NCBI GenBank assembly: GCA_002083565.1
Contig: MSXM01000039.1
Span: 1-38,786 of the forward strand
From: Nitrospira sp. ST-bin4
GTDB lineage: Bacteria; Nitrospirota; Nitrospiria; Nitrospirales; Nitrospiraceae
Direction of reading: 5' to 3'
DNA length: 38,786 nt
Of this stretch, positions 29,759-38,468 are shown piece after piece (positions within the stretch are counted from its first letter, which is position 1; every line of letters begins with the position of its first letter). The notes beneath the pieces were generated by a model that saw only the letters and a list, made by a program, of their open reading frames with translations, was not told the DNA's origin and searched no databases. The position numbers and the translations under genes were made by a program.

Positions 29759-32700
29759 ACCAGTGCTGTCCACATGAATATTGGGGCGACCGTGTACATA
29801 GGTGTAGAGATTCAACCCATCCATGACTCCCGTTGAATCGACCGAACTCCACCGTGCAAGCCATGACAGGTAGAATCTCGCGCGATGATAACTGAGCCCG
29901 CTCTCCTCATCCCTCTCCATCCCCGTATATCGATAGCGTTTCGCGGATGCTTCGCTGTCGTGCTTCATCGCTCGATAGGCGCTCGTGCCATAGGGATGAT
30001 ATTCCTCATAGGAAATGATCGCGGCCTGGTGGTCCAACTCCAAACATGCAGACCCGAGGTGATTGCTGTACTGATAGCGATACAGTGTTCCCGTTCTATA
30101 GTTGCGGCCATCGGCGTGCGTTCTGTTGGTCGCAATCACATCATCCACCAGCAACACTCGCTGCTCACCTTCAAACAGATGATGGGATTCGATCTCTTCG
30201 ACCGGGGCGGTATTACTCCCATTGTAGCGACGATAGCGCTCATAGCCGCCGAGATAGATCCGTTCCCAATATCCGCCTAATCCATTCTGATTCACGATGC
30301 GTTTTCGCGTGCGTTGCTTGCCTGCGTCATACTGATAGTGCGCCACCCCGCCGCCGCCGAGATCGAGACTCCTGATCATATCTCGGTGATCCCATTGCAG
30401 CTGTTGGCCCGGTGCAACATTGGCCAGATTCAGCATATTGCCGTGGGTGTCGTAACGGTATTCGGTGCGCTGGTTAGGCGCGGCATGACCCCAATCAGGT
30501 GCGCCATACCAGGTGCGATGCAAGCGGTTGTTGTCCAGATGTGTGTCATAGCCGCGTGTCCAGCCAGCTGCAGTGTCGGTGGGGACGCGGTGCTGCATGG
30601 TAACAAAATTGCCGACCTGGTCGTACTCGTAGACTTGCTCGTAGCGTCGCAACGTCTGGTCGTTGATCGGGAATCCACTACCCATTACAGGCTCATCGCC
30701 ATTGCGCGCTGCATCGCCGCCTTGAGCGGTCTCACGTCCTGTGGCCGATATGAGCCGATAGAGGGCGTCATACTCGTACAGGCTCTTGGGCTCCGCTATC
30801 CCATTGTCAAAGAACACCGGCTTATATGCCTGGTCTTCGACCTCGGTGATGTTGCCCACTGGGTCGTAGGTATAGAGCAATTGTTGGATGATATTCGGGT
30901 TCGTCAGATTGGAGCGCAATTGAGGGAAATCATCTGCGTTGGCAGGGCGAGAGGTGCGCAACTGACGTAACCGGAACGTGAGCGGGTCGTAATCGTATTG
31001 GGTAAGTGTGCCGTTGCCGAGTGTGAGTTGTTCCTTCTGGCCTTTGGCGTTGTAGGTAATGGACGTAATGGCGCGCGCGGCGTTGGTGGTGTCGGCCGAG
31101 TAGTTACTTGCACGCACCAGCAAGGCTTCGCTTTCCAGCAAGCCACGGCGGTTGTACCGGGGTTGGTAGATGGCCATGCGCGGTACGTTGAGCCGGTGCC
31201 AGTTGAAGTGCTTGGTCATGCGCCCCAGCGCGTCATATTCGGTGATCTGGTGAAACGTCTCGGCGTCGAGCAGGTTTTCCCGATTGCTGGCAGGCCAGCC
31301 CAGCAAGCCTGTTGTGCCATCGGCATCCGGCTTGATTAATCTGCGCGTAATGTGGGCAGGCTTACCGGAAAGATCGATGCGCTCCACGGTGGCGAGGCCG
31401 CTGGGGTCCCAGTGCTTGACGGCCTGGCCGATGAGATTTTTGCCTTGAGCGGCCCTGAGCGCCGCTTGGTCAATCACACCTTGGGCATTCTTGAAACTGC
31501 TCGTATCGAGGTACTCAAAGGCTTCAACCAATGCGGACGGGTTGCTATCCACCGTTAACCACTGTTTCACAGGCCGGTGCAGGGCGTCGTATTCGATACG
31601 GTAGGTGCGCTGTTGTTGCGGGGTACCCGCGCCCTTGTCATTGATGTCCCACGCCAGCATCGGCTTGCCCGCCGCGTCCATCAGCATCCAACGGTCGCCG
31701 GCGTCCATGCTGTGCTGGAACAATAGATTGCCGGCAATGTCGTAGCAGGGGACGCCATTGGCGGGCATGGCGTTACTCACATCATTGTTCGCCTTGGCCG
31801 GTGAGATGTACTGCATGACCAGATTGCCACGCGCATCGCGGATCCACAGAGGCTTGCCTTCGGCGTCGAGCTTGGTGAAGGTGGTGTAGGTTTCGTCAAC
31901 GCCATTGGTGCGGTTGTGCGCGATGGCGATGACTTCGCGGCCCAGGCTGTCGAGGTGGGTCTCGGATGGCGTATCGGCGTGAGCTTTGACTAAATCCGCA
32001 GCGCGACTATTTTCCGGTGTATTAAATTCGGCAAACAGCGGATGGGCAGGATCGGTACGCCGCTTATACCAATCGCTATGATTTGGATTTATCGGTTTAG
32101 GATCAAATGCGGTGTCGTTTGCGTCGAAAGTCTTTACATGCCAGGGCGAGAACTCGACCCGACTGAACGTGCCATCGGGCATCTCAGTGCGCACGACGCG
32201 CCCGGCGGCGTCGTAGTAGATGATGGGGGTGACGCCATTGGCCGTCGGCAATTCGCAGCCGAAATCGGCGCTGAAGGCGGGTTCGTACTGCTTGACCGGC
32301 TTGCCCTTGTTGTTCAACACGGTGAGGCCGTTGATGATCCAGCGCAGAGGACCACCTTCCTGCTCGGGCTCAGCCTGCACCTTTTTCATCAGCACATTGC
32401 CGCCGCCGTCGGAACATTCCAACGAGACTTGAAGCGGATGTTCTCGTAACGGATCGAGCGCCACTTGGGTGACGTGACGTTCACGGACAATGCCGCAGGC
32501 GCCGGCAGGCCGGTCTGCCCACCCAGTAAAAATTCCGTTGTTGTCGCGGCCTTCACCGAAGTGATAGACAAAGCGCGTGGTTGCGGTGCCGAGCCACGTG
32601 CGCGCCTGTTGCTCCTGCGCGGCATCGTAATCCTGTTTGAGACAAAACCCGGCCACCGCTGTTTCCGGCGGATTGCTGTCGTCAAATGTCCAGCCGTCCA

Positions 32701-35700
32701 GATGGTCGCCTTCCCAATGTCCATTGACCTTCTTGCCCTTGATGGCTGCGGCGACCACCAGGCCGCGAATGTCAGACACGGCTTCGCTGTGGTTGCCATT
32801 GGCATCGACCATTTCGATGGGGGCGAGTACGCGGTAGTCGAAGCGCGGTCTTTCGGTGAGTGGGTTATTTGGGACCGGCTCCATTGCGATGCCGGTGGTA
32901 TTGCCCATGGCGTCGGTGCTGGACTGAACGAATAGATCGCGTTTGTCGTACTTGAGCGTTGTCAGATTGCCGAAGGGATCGGTGTAACGCTCGGGCAAAT
33001 AAAAATGCGCGGCGGCATCGCCTTCGAAGCCAGCTCTGCCAGATGCCATCCAGTATTGATCGGCCAGCGGCTCGGGGGTGATGTCGTGACCGGCAAACAA
33101 GGCATCGCCCTTGTAATAGCCGCTGATAGGGTACTCAACTGTGCCCCATCCCGGATTGCGCTTCTCGTCCAACGCAGTGATTGCGGCATTGATGCGTTCC
33201 GAACCCACATAAACACGGCTGATCAACTCTTTGGTAAGTGCGAGCTTGTAACTTTCATACGCCAGGCCAAGCGGGCCGTGCTCGCCGAATGGCCGGTGAT
33301 TGATCAGGTCGTCGGCGAAGAACAGGCTGCGCGCACATTCGATCAGGCGCTTTTGTGGCGACGTGCCGTTCGCAATCTGGTGGTAGGAAATTTCCTGCAC
33401 GCCGCTGCCTGGCAAATTCGCGTTCTTCAATTCGGCCAGCGTGAAATACTGGCCCGCAGGGTTGATACCCGTCACTTCCCATGACTGCGTCTGGCAAGGC
33501 ATGCGCAGGCGTCGAACGTGCGTCGAGTCGATATCCCGTGTGTAGCGCGTGTAGTTTAGTGCGAGATGACGCTCGCGCTTCTGCACCTGATTGATGAGCG
33601 CCCGTTGTTCCGGGGTGAGCGTGGCATCGGCATGGCTGCCGATGCGCGGATAAACGGCCGCCGCCGCTTCGAGGATGTTGCCGTATTCGTCGATCGCGAG
33701 ATTCAGCGTGTGGGCGATGCGTGGGTCGGGCGCAAGCGGGGCGTTGCCCTTCGGGATGGCGAGTTCGTAGTGATAGCTGATGGCCTCGCTCTCGGTCACC
33801 AGAAAAACCGCGTGGCGATTCACTGGCCCTCTGGGTTGCAGAATCTGAATGTGGCAATTGTGTGTGGCCGCTGAGTACAGCCGCACCGGCGTGTGCCTGG
33901 GAGGCTCCACCGTCAGGTCATCGACATCGAGTTCGTAGATTTCCTGGCGCAACACCATGCCTCTGCAGGCGCGCAGGGCTTCGCGCCATTCGTCGGCGCT
34001 CAAACTCGCCGGAAGCTCCGGCTCCGGCAGTGGATTTTCTCGGAAGGCATCGGGCTCATTCACTGGATCAGGCAGGCGGTCGGCATAGCGCTGCGGAAAA
34101 TATTCGGTGGCGAATTGGGTGAGAATGTGTTGCCGGTCAATGGCCGCCCCGGTGTGATACCAGGTGATGGTTTTGACCGGAGGTTGATACAGCGTTTTGT
34201 CCTGGGTGATCCAGGGGCTGGCGGCATTGCCTTCGGCAAATTCGCCGTAATTCTCGATGTCGATCTGCTCGACTCGGCCAAAGCCGCGGAATTCGCGTTC
34301 CGCGCCGTCAAAGTAGCCGTGGTGGTAGCTGTAGGTTGAGCTGAAGCTTGTGCCGCGCCATTGGTCGCGAACGGTGACTTTGCTGACACATTGCACGGGG
34401 AACGGCAGGCGCGTCACCCAGGGCGTGCCCGCTTTGAGGTCTTGCAGATAAAAACGGGTGGAGGGCGTGTATTCGATTTCGGTGGTAGCGCCGAGGTTGT
34501 TCTCCACCCGGATCAGCAGGTGCGGCTTTTCGTGCTTGCGCTGCGCCTGCCTATCCTCAGGGCTGTTACGCACACCGGCCATGAGATCAATGTAGCGCAC
34601 CGGGCGGCCCGCGTCGGCGGGCAGGTGCGAGTTCCACACCAGGCAGGCGGTGCCGTTGCCCAGCAGATCGGCGACTTGCACGGCGCCCAGGTTTTCGGTT
34701 GCGACCGGCAGCGCCACGGTGAAGCCATCGCTCAGGCTGTTGCCGGAGCGGTTGAAGTAGAGCTGCGCACCGCCTCGCCCCAGATAGATGATGTCGATGG
34801 GGCCGCTGCCGTCGATGTCGGTCAGGCGGATGCGGGCGGGGTCGAACTGGTCCGGATGATCGAAGCGCGGTGAATTGCCCAGAGTGATTTTTCGACCGAA
34901 GCGGCCATAGCCCTGGTTCGGCCAGTAGCAGACTTCGCCATTGCGAATGCGCACGAGATCGGTCAAGCCATCGCCACACATGTCGGCCAGGAAGATGGTT
35001 TGCGTGCCGTCGGCGAAGACGAGCCGCGGACCGGCGTCTTCATCCTGTGCCGTGCGCGTGCGCTCGCTGGCGGCAAAGCCGCGCTCTTCGAGCGAGGGAT
35101 ACCAGGTAAAGACTTCGCCTTCGGTAATCAAGGCATCGGCGTGGCCATCACCAGTCAAATCGACAAACCGCAGGTTGGGGTCTTGCCAGTCGATGTTGGG
35201 AAGACGGGCAAAAGGCACGTGCTGCTTCCAGCCGGTGTCACCATCGCGCTCATGAAAACCCGGCGTGGGGCCGCCAAAATCAACCACGTCGATTGCGCCA
35301 TTGCCCGCCAGATCCATGAACTGGTGACGGCTGCCCGCAGCCAGCGCCATGGCGGGCTGCGGCACGACTGCGCGCAGGGGGCCGAATTCACCATCGCCCC
35401 GGTTGGGTTTGTAATACCAGCCACCCGCCTGCGTGGCGAGCACGCCGGAGAGGCCTTCGCCATCCAGATCGAGCCACTGGTAACCCGGGCCTTGTGTACC
35501 CACGGGAAGATTTTCGAGTTGATCCTGGGCGATGGTGTGAACTGTCGTATCGACGCGGGGCTCGCTGTATGTGAAGCTGACCGGCGGCCATTGGCGCGAT
35601 TCGTAGTCGGTATCGGCGAGATCGCGTTTCTGGTAGGCGCGCTGGGTGACCGACTGGAGCGTGGTGTAGCCCGGTTTTTCCGGATTCTTCAGCGCGGGCT

Positions 35701-36787
35701 GTTGCGCGTAGCCAAAGTCGGTAGAGCGCACGAGGCAAGCCGCAGTGCCCAGTTCCTCGAAATGATGAAACATGAGCACGCGGCGGCATAAGCGATAGGT
35801 GCGTACTTCAAACCCGGCGCGATGCGTGGAGAACGGATCGGCACGCACGAACCAGGTGCGTGTTTCTACGTCCGCGTTGGTTGGGGTAGCGACCCCTCCG
35901 GGGGCCGAGTAGTCGAAAACCACTTCAAACATCCATCGTTGCCCGGGCACGTCGTTGGGTCCCGGCCATGTCGTGCCGGTTTCGGCCAGCTTGGGAAGAT
36001 AAGGTTTGAGATTGCCGTAGCGAATGCGATCCAGGTAACGGTTGGCAGTCCGCTGCGCAACGGTGCGATTCGATTCCTCGACGCTGGTTGTGACTACGCC
36101 GGCCGCATCGTCCTGCTGGTAGTGGTAGGTGACGACATTGCCTTTGTCGTCATGCGTTTCACAGATCAGCCACTGGAAGATTCGCTGAGAGTCGTTCGGG
36201 TCGGTGATGCGACTCTCAGCCGTCTTGCCGTACCAGGTGGTGATGTTGTCCTTGGACAGGGTGCGCCAGAACATGTCGCTGGGTGCGCCCACCCGCACCC
36301 AGCGCTCAATCCGGGTGAACAAGCCTTCGATGCGCGGGCGGTAGGTGCGCACGCGATACTGCACGCCGTGGACTGGGATGGTTTGGGTCAGCGGTGAACC
36401 GTCGGCGCCCGACACCGGCACCAAATCTTCGGCACCCGCGAGGATGAACACGTCTGACTCTTGTTCATCCCGGTAAAGCGGCAGGCCTTTATCCGTCTTG
36501 CGCGTGATGGATGGAAGCGAGAGATTCCATCCAAGGCCAAACGGCCCGTTGCCCGCACCGGAATCGTAAGAGAGGGAGAGTTGCGGGCCGAAACCGCCGC
36601 GTCCCTGGCTGGTGGCGATGGGGACTGACATCGACCCGGTTCCGGTGACCGGGTTTGCGGCGAACTTCTCGCCCATACCGCGGATGGCCCCGCCGCCTTT
36701 GGGCAACGTGATCGCAGGCGGGCTGATCTGAAAGGATTTGTCTTGTGTGCTTTGAGTGCCGGTCTCGTTCCCTTTGGCTTCTGGCAC
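28775..36787 (-). CDS. Fused TcB-TcC toxin cocoon protein with nuclease-like C-terminus (TcBC2)
   Basis: This 2670-aa paralogue of TcBC1 has the same architecture: SpvB (GGFGPQLSLSYDSGAGNGPF); a propeller (~435-690, with DLDGEG and DLTGDGHADA); TcB middle domains (LPFPVQCVSKV near 795 and LYSAATHNC near 975); an RHS shell; and the core RYRYTGMERDEESGLSYHRA near 2290. It ends in HVDSTGN before a new 327-aa C-terminus. Family knowledge: the TcB part docks on TcA and the TcC part houses and autocleaves the effector. The start is GTG 36787. A conserved block with a TTG lies just upstream, but relative to TcBC1 one base is missing between it and the GTG, which puts the TTG out of frame. It is probably the first toxin gene of its operon, upstream of the TcA relic and TcA2. 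Confidence 0.9.
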   Translation of the reverse strand: MPEAKGNETGTQSTQDKSFQISPPAITLPKGGGAIRGMGEKFAANPVTGTGSMSVPIATSQGRGGFGPQLSLSYDSGAGNGPFGLGWNLSLPSITRKTDKGLPLYRDEQESDVFILAGAEDLVPVSGADGSPLTQTIPVHGVQYRVRTYRPRIEGLFTRIERWVRVGAPSDMFWRTLSKDNITTWYGKTAESRITDPNDSQRIFQWLICETHDDKGNVVTYHYQQDDAAGVVTTSVEESNRTVAQRTANRYLDRIRYGNLKPYLPKLAETGTTWPGPNDVPGQRWMFEVVFDYSAPGGVATPTNADVETRTWFVRADPFSTHRAGFEVRTYRLCRRVLMFHHFEELGTAACLVRSTDFGYAQQPALKNPEKPGYTTLQSVTQRAYQKRDLADTDYESRQWPPVSFTYSEPRVDTTVHTIAQDQLENLPVGTQGPGYQWLDLDGEGLSGVLATQAGGWYYKPNRGDGEFGPLRAVVPQPAMALAAGSRHQFMDLAGNGAIDVVDFGGPTPGFHERDGDTGWKQHVPFARLPNIDWQDPNLRFVDLTGDGHADALITEGEVFTWYPSLEERGFAASERTRTAQDEDAGPRLVFADGTQTIFLADMCGDGLTDLVRIRNGEVCYWPNQGYGRFGRKITLGNSPRFDHPDQFDPARIRLTDIDGSGPIDIIYLGRGGAQLYFNRSGNSLSDGFTVALPVATENLGAVQVADLLGNGTACLVWNSHLPADAGRPVRYIDLMAGVRNSPEDRQAQRKHEKPHLLIRVENNLGATTEIEYTPSTRFYLQDLKAGTPWVTRLPFPVQCVSKVTVRDQWRGTSFSSTYSYHHGYFDGAEREFRGFGRVEQIDIENYGEFAEGNAASPWITQDKTLYQPPVKTITWYHTGAAIDRQHILTQFATEYFPQRYADRLPDPVNEPDAFRENPLPEPELPASLSADEWREALRACRGMVLRQEIYELDVDDLTVEPPRHTPVRLYSAATHNCHIQILQPRGPVNRHAVFLVTESEAISYHYELAIPKGNAPLAPDPRIAHTLNLAIDEYGNILEAAAAVYPRIGSHADATLTPEQRALINQVQKRERHLALNYTRYTRDIDSTHVRRLRMPCQTQSWEVTGINPAGQYFTLAELKNANLPGSGVQEISYHQIANGTSPQKRLIECARSLFFADDLINHRPFGEHGPLGLAYESYKLALTKELISRVYVGSERINAAITALDEKRNPGWGTVEYPISGYYKGDALFAGHDITPEPLADQYWMASGRAGFEGDAAAHFYLPERYTDPFGNLTTLKYDKRDLFVQSSTDAMGNTTGIAMEPVPNNPLTERPRFDYRVLAPIEMVDANGNHSEAVSDIRGLVVAAAIKGKKVNGHWEGDHLDGWTFDDSNPPETAVAGFCLKQDYDAAQEQQARTWLGTATTRFVYHFGEGRDNNGIFTGWADRPAGACGIVRERHVTQVALDPLREHPLQVSLECSDGGGNVLMKKVQAEPEQEGGPLRWIINGLTVLNNKGKPVKQYEPAFSADFGCELPTANGVTPIIYYDAAGRVVRTEMPDGTFSRVEFSPWHVKTFDANDTAFDPKPINPNHSDWYKRRTDPAHPLFAEFNTPENSRAADLVKAHADTPSETHLDSLGREVIAIAHNRTNGVDETYTTFTKLDAEGKPLWIRDARGNLVMQYISPAKANNDVSNAMPANGVPCYDIAGNLLFQHSMDAGDRWMLMDAAGKPMLAWDINDKGAGTPQQQRTYRIEYDALHRPVKQWLTVDSNPSALVEAFEYLDTSSFKNAQGVIDQAALRAAQGKNLIGQAVKHWDPSGLATVERIDLSGKPAHITRRLIKPDADGTTGLLGWPASNRENLLDAETFHQITEYDALGRMTKHFNWHRLNVPRMAIYQPRYNRRGLLESEALLVRASNYSADTTNAARAITSITYNAKGQKEQLTLGNGTLTQYDYDPLTFRLRQLRTSRPANADDFPQLRSNLTNPNIIQQLLYTYDPVGNITEVEDQAYKPVFFDNGIAEPKSLYEYDALYRLISATGRETAQGGDAARNGDEPVMGSGFPINDQTLRRYEQVYEYDQVGNFVTMQHRVPTDTAAGWTRGYDTHLDNNRLHRTWYGAPDWGHAAPNQRTEYRYDTHGNMLNLANVAPGQQLQWDHRDMIRSLDLGGGGVAHYQYDAGKQRTRKRIVNQNGLGGYWERIYLGGYERYRRYNGSNTAPVEEIESHHLFEGEQRVLLVDDVIATNRTHADGRNYRTGTLYRYQYSNHLGSACLELDHQAAIISYEEYHPYGTSAYRAMKHDSEASAKRYRYTGMERDEESGLSYHRARFYLSWLARWSSVDSTGVMDGLNLYTYVHGRPNIHVDSTGNAGDDPFAAAKEGLEWERFILGKVGEKIPLVQQVNVKAKIGNETVTTVLDGLGLGVNGLEVIESKLNPSTTLRKGQRKLLDHIKAGGTFEIAVLDKEKLIELSSKLHVSPKTKLAAAGYHVVNRGNANEVLQTFKVIESNELMVFVKSGKFVKATKDEMLQVEKLIQGKPAYVEDALTAVRETAAKAKQKAEYTKKSVGAVNTEEKAAAPPSPVSEYSDVHQANTETAVAGSSNLSNALNKVSAGFVGLGGDATADQSASSAQTSASQKKIPSMVEKEEGLFCSILGLWCNGPSEVEKAKAAKLEQLREELRKCEIKWKMGGLCNEY

Positions 36788-36910
36788 TTCGCACCCCAGC
36801 TCAGTTTGATTCGGGAATCGGATGATGGCGGATTCAAGAGACTAGGTCAAGGCAGAAACAGCAGCTAAATCGCCTGACGATAATTTTGTAGCAAAGCGAG
36901 GGAGAGCAGA

Positions 36911-36964
36911 TCAGTAAAATGCCAGGCTGGCATAGATCACGGTGGAGTTGCATTGATCGGTGAT
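36911..36964 (-). pseudogene. Relic of a MEMO-like gene 3' end (copy upstream of TcBC2)
   Basis: The minus strand reads ITDQCNSTVIYASLAFY followed by TGA. It parallels ITDQYNSTVTYASMAFF and stop of the larger MEMO-like gene at 37800-37853, with about 10 differences in 54 nt. Only this last segment is present. Similarity ends at GATG, after which a GATGGGA repeat begins. The same tail precedes TcBC1 at a similar distance. Confidence 0.75.
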
Positions 36965-36979
36965 GGGAGATGGGAGATG
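36962..36979. repeat. Short 7-bp direct repeat at the relic edge
   Basis: GATGGGA GATGGGA GATG begins exactly where MEMO-tail similarity ends. It may mark a slippage or end-joining scar. Confidence 0.4.
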
Positions 36980-37036
36980 CGGAGGTCACAAAAACGAGGC
37001 GTGGCAGCGGTCATCCTACCAAGACATTCTGCTGAC

Positions 37037-37057
37037 AGCCGGATCGGAGATTCGGCT
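37037..37057. terminator. Possible terminator hairpin after the TPR gene
   Basis: AGCCGGATC and GATTCGGCT form a 9-bp stem (one G-T pair) around a GGA loop. It starts 17 nt after the TPR stop codon in the minus direction. No T run follows, so it is either a weak terminator or another structured element. It would separate the MEMO-TPR transcript from the toxin operon. Confidence 0.4.
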
Positions 37058-37073
37058 AGCTCACCAGAGTTCC

Positions 37074-37793
37074 TCACGACCCCGTCAATGTGTTTCGTAA
37101 TCGTTGCGCCTCTTCCCAGTACCGGCGATTGCTTGCTGAGGCTGTGGCGCTGAGCGGGCGCGAAAGTATGGCGTCGAGTTCCTTCCGCGCGGCGGCGGAA
37201 TCCTTCCGTTTCATATAGGCTTTCGCCAGGTCAAGCCGCGCATGAACATAAGAGGGGTTGGCTGCCACCGCTCGACGGAGATGCGTCAGGGCGCCTTCTG
37301 CGTCACCGCCTAAGACCCAGGGTAGTTCCTCCAAGATCATCCCCTTCATATGCAGCGCTGCGGCATGGTTTGGGTGCAGCGCTAACGCCCGATCGACGTG
37401 CCGTTTCAACTCCTGCACCGTCAAGGCGGATGCCATCAGGCCGGTCAGCTGGGCGGAACTGCCTAGATTTGCCGCATAGAGATAATGCGCCTCTGCATTC
37501 CGTTCTTGAACCTCGATAGCCTCTCGCGCCGCCTTGGCGCCTTCTTCATAGGCCGCTCTACGTTTCGACTGGTCTCCAACAAGCGAATCGCCAAGGTCCA
37601 GGTAGAGATCCGCCAACCGCACCAGAAAATCGGGATCGGAAGCATGCTCGACCTTTTGGGCAAGCATCTGATTGAGCTGAGATTGAAGTGACGGTCCTAC
37701 CTGCACGTCTCCCGTGGGATCCGCGCTGACCGCATGCCCCATGGCAACGAGAACAAACGCAACAACGACGTGGACCGTCACGCGTCGATACAT
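37074..37793 (-). CDS. Secreted tetratricopeptide-repeat protein
   Basis: This 239-aa protein starts with a signal peptide (about residues 1-24: a basic start, a VVVAFVLVAMGHAV core and a likely cleavage after AVSA), so it should act in the periplasm. The rest is helical TPR sequence. Recognisable repeats are FLVRLADLYLDLGD, the pair around ALALHPNHAAALHMKGMIL, and AVAANPSYVHARLDLAKAYM near the end. TPRs usually mediate protein contacts, and no enzyme motif is seen. The overall shape recalls TatT-like TRAP-associated TPR proteins, but this is not firm. The ATG lies 6 bp after the stop of the MEMO-like gene, which points to co-transcription. It is more likely a housekeeping neighbour than a toxin component. 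Confidence 0.8.
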   Translation of the reverse strand: MYRRVTVHVVVAFVLVAMGHAVSADPTGDVQVGPSLQSQLNQMLAQKVEHASDPDFLVRLADLYLDLGDSLVGDQSKRRAAYEEGAKAAREAIEVQERNAEAHYLYAANLGSSAQLTGLMASALTVQELKRHVDRALALHPNHAAALHMKGMILEELPWVLGGDAEGALTHLRRAVAANPSYVHARLDLAKAYMKRKDSAAARKELDAILSRPLSATASASNRRYWEEAQRLRNTLTGS

Positions 37794-37799
37794 GAGGTC

Positions 37800-38468
37800 T
37801 CAAAAAAATGCCATGCTGGCGTAAGTGACCGTGGAGTTGTATTGGTCGGTGATGCCGCGATCGTAACGGAGGACCTGCCCTTTTTCGGCTTGGATCAGCC
37901 GGAGCAAGGAGTAGATGGAGGAGAACCCGGAGATGCGGCGCTGATCCTGTTCTTTCTGAATATAGGCGGCAAAGTCATCGGGCTTGAGTTCTTCCACCGG
38001 TTTGAGCATCTCCAAATCGTATTGCATCGAACGGTGAAATGAGAAGTCGGTCGGCGGCGCTTTGTCGCCATACCGCATGCCGAGATGGGCCAGTTCCGCT
38101 CCGGCGACTACACAGTACGGCCTACCCCCCTCGCTCAGCACCGTTCGAAGGCCGGTGAGAAACTGATCGACAGCTTGTCGCACTGCTGCATCGAGGAGGC
38201 TGGATGCCGAGAAGGATGTCAGGATCGGCACGATCGTAAATGGCTTCTTGGCTCCGACGATCTGCTGGAGAAACGGCAATTGGAATTCAATCGCATGCTC
38301 GGCCTGATGGCAGATATCCTCTTCGAAGGATGCCGGAAGACTTTCTTTCAGTCGTGAAACAATCGACTGATCTGTGCGAACGAGGCCCAACGGCGTTTCG
38401 AAGTCCTTGTCCGTCAGGGCAAACAAATTATCCAACCCGGCGTAAGCTGTGCCGAACACGACGTACAC
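37800..38468 (-). CDS. MEMO-like protein (AmmeMemoRadiSam system protein B family), C-terminal part
   Basis: This 222-aa frame carries the body of a MEMO-family fold: YVVFGTAYAGL, then FALTDKDFETPLGLVRTD, AEHAIEFQLPFLQQ, ELAHLGMRYGD and the typical end NSTVTYASMAFF. The N-terminal part is in another frame just upstream (38428-38786), so the ATG at 38468 is probably not the natural start and the gene appears frameshifted. Ligand positions of canonical MEMO look substituted: GTAY in place of G-x-x-H, and SGFSSIYSLL where CGxxxIxxLL is usual. The His of ELAHLG is kept. MEMO proteins are often encoded with AMMECR1 and radical SAM genes in an uncharacterised modification system. Neither is visible here. 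A relic of its 3' end occurs twice more in the window. Confidence 0.75.
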   Translation of the reverse strand: MYVVFGTAYAGLDNLFALTDKDFETPLGLVRTDQSIVSRLKESLPASFEEDICHQAEHAIEFQLPFLQQIVGAKKPFTIVPILTSFSASSLLDAAVRQAVDQFLTGLRTVLSEGGRPYCVVAGAELAHLGMRYGDKAPPTDFSFHRSMQYDLEMLKPVEELKPDDFAAYIQKEQDQRRISGFSSIYSLLRLIQAEKGQVLRYDRGITDQYNSTVTYASMAFF

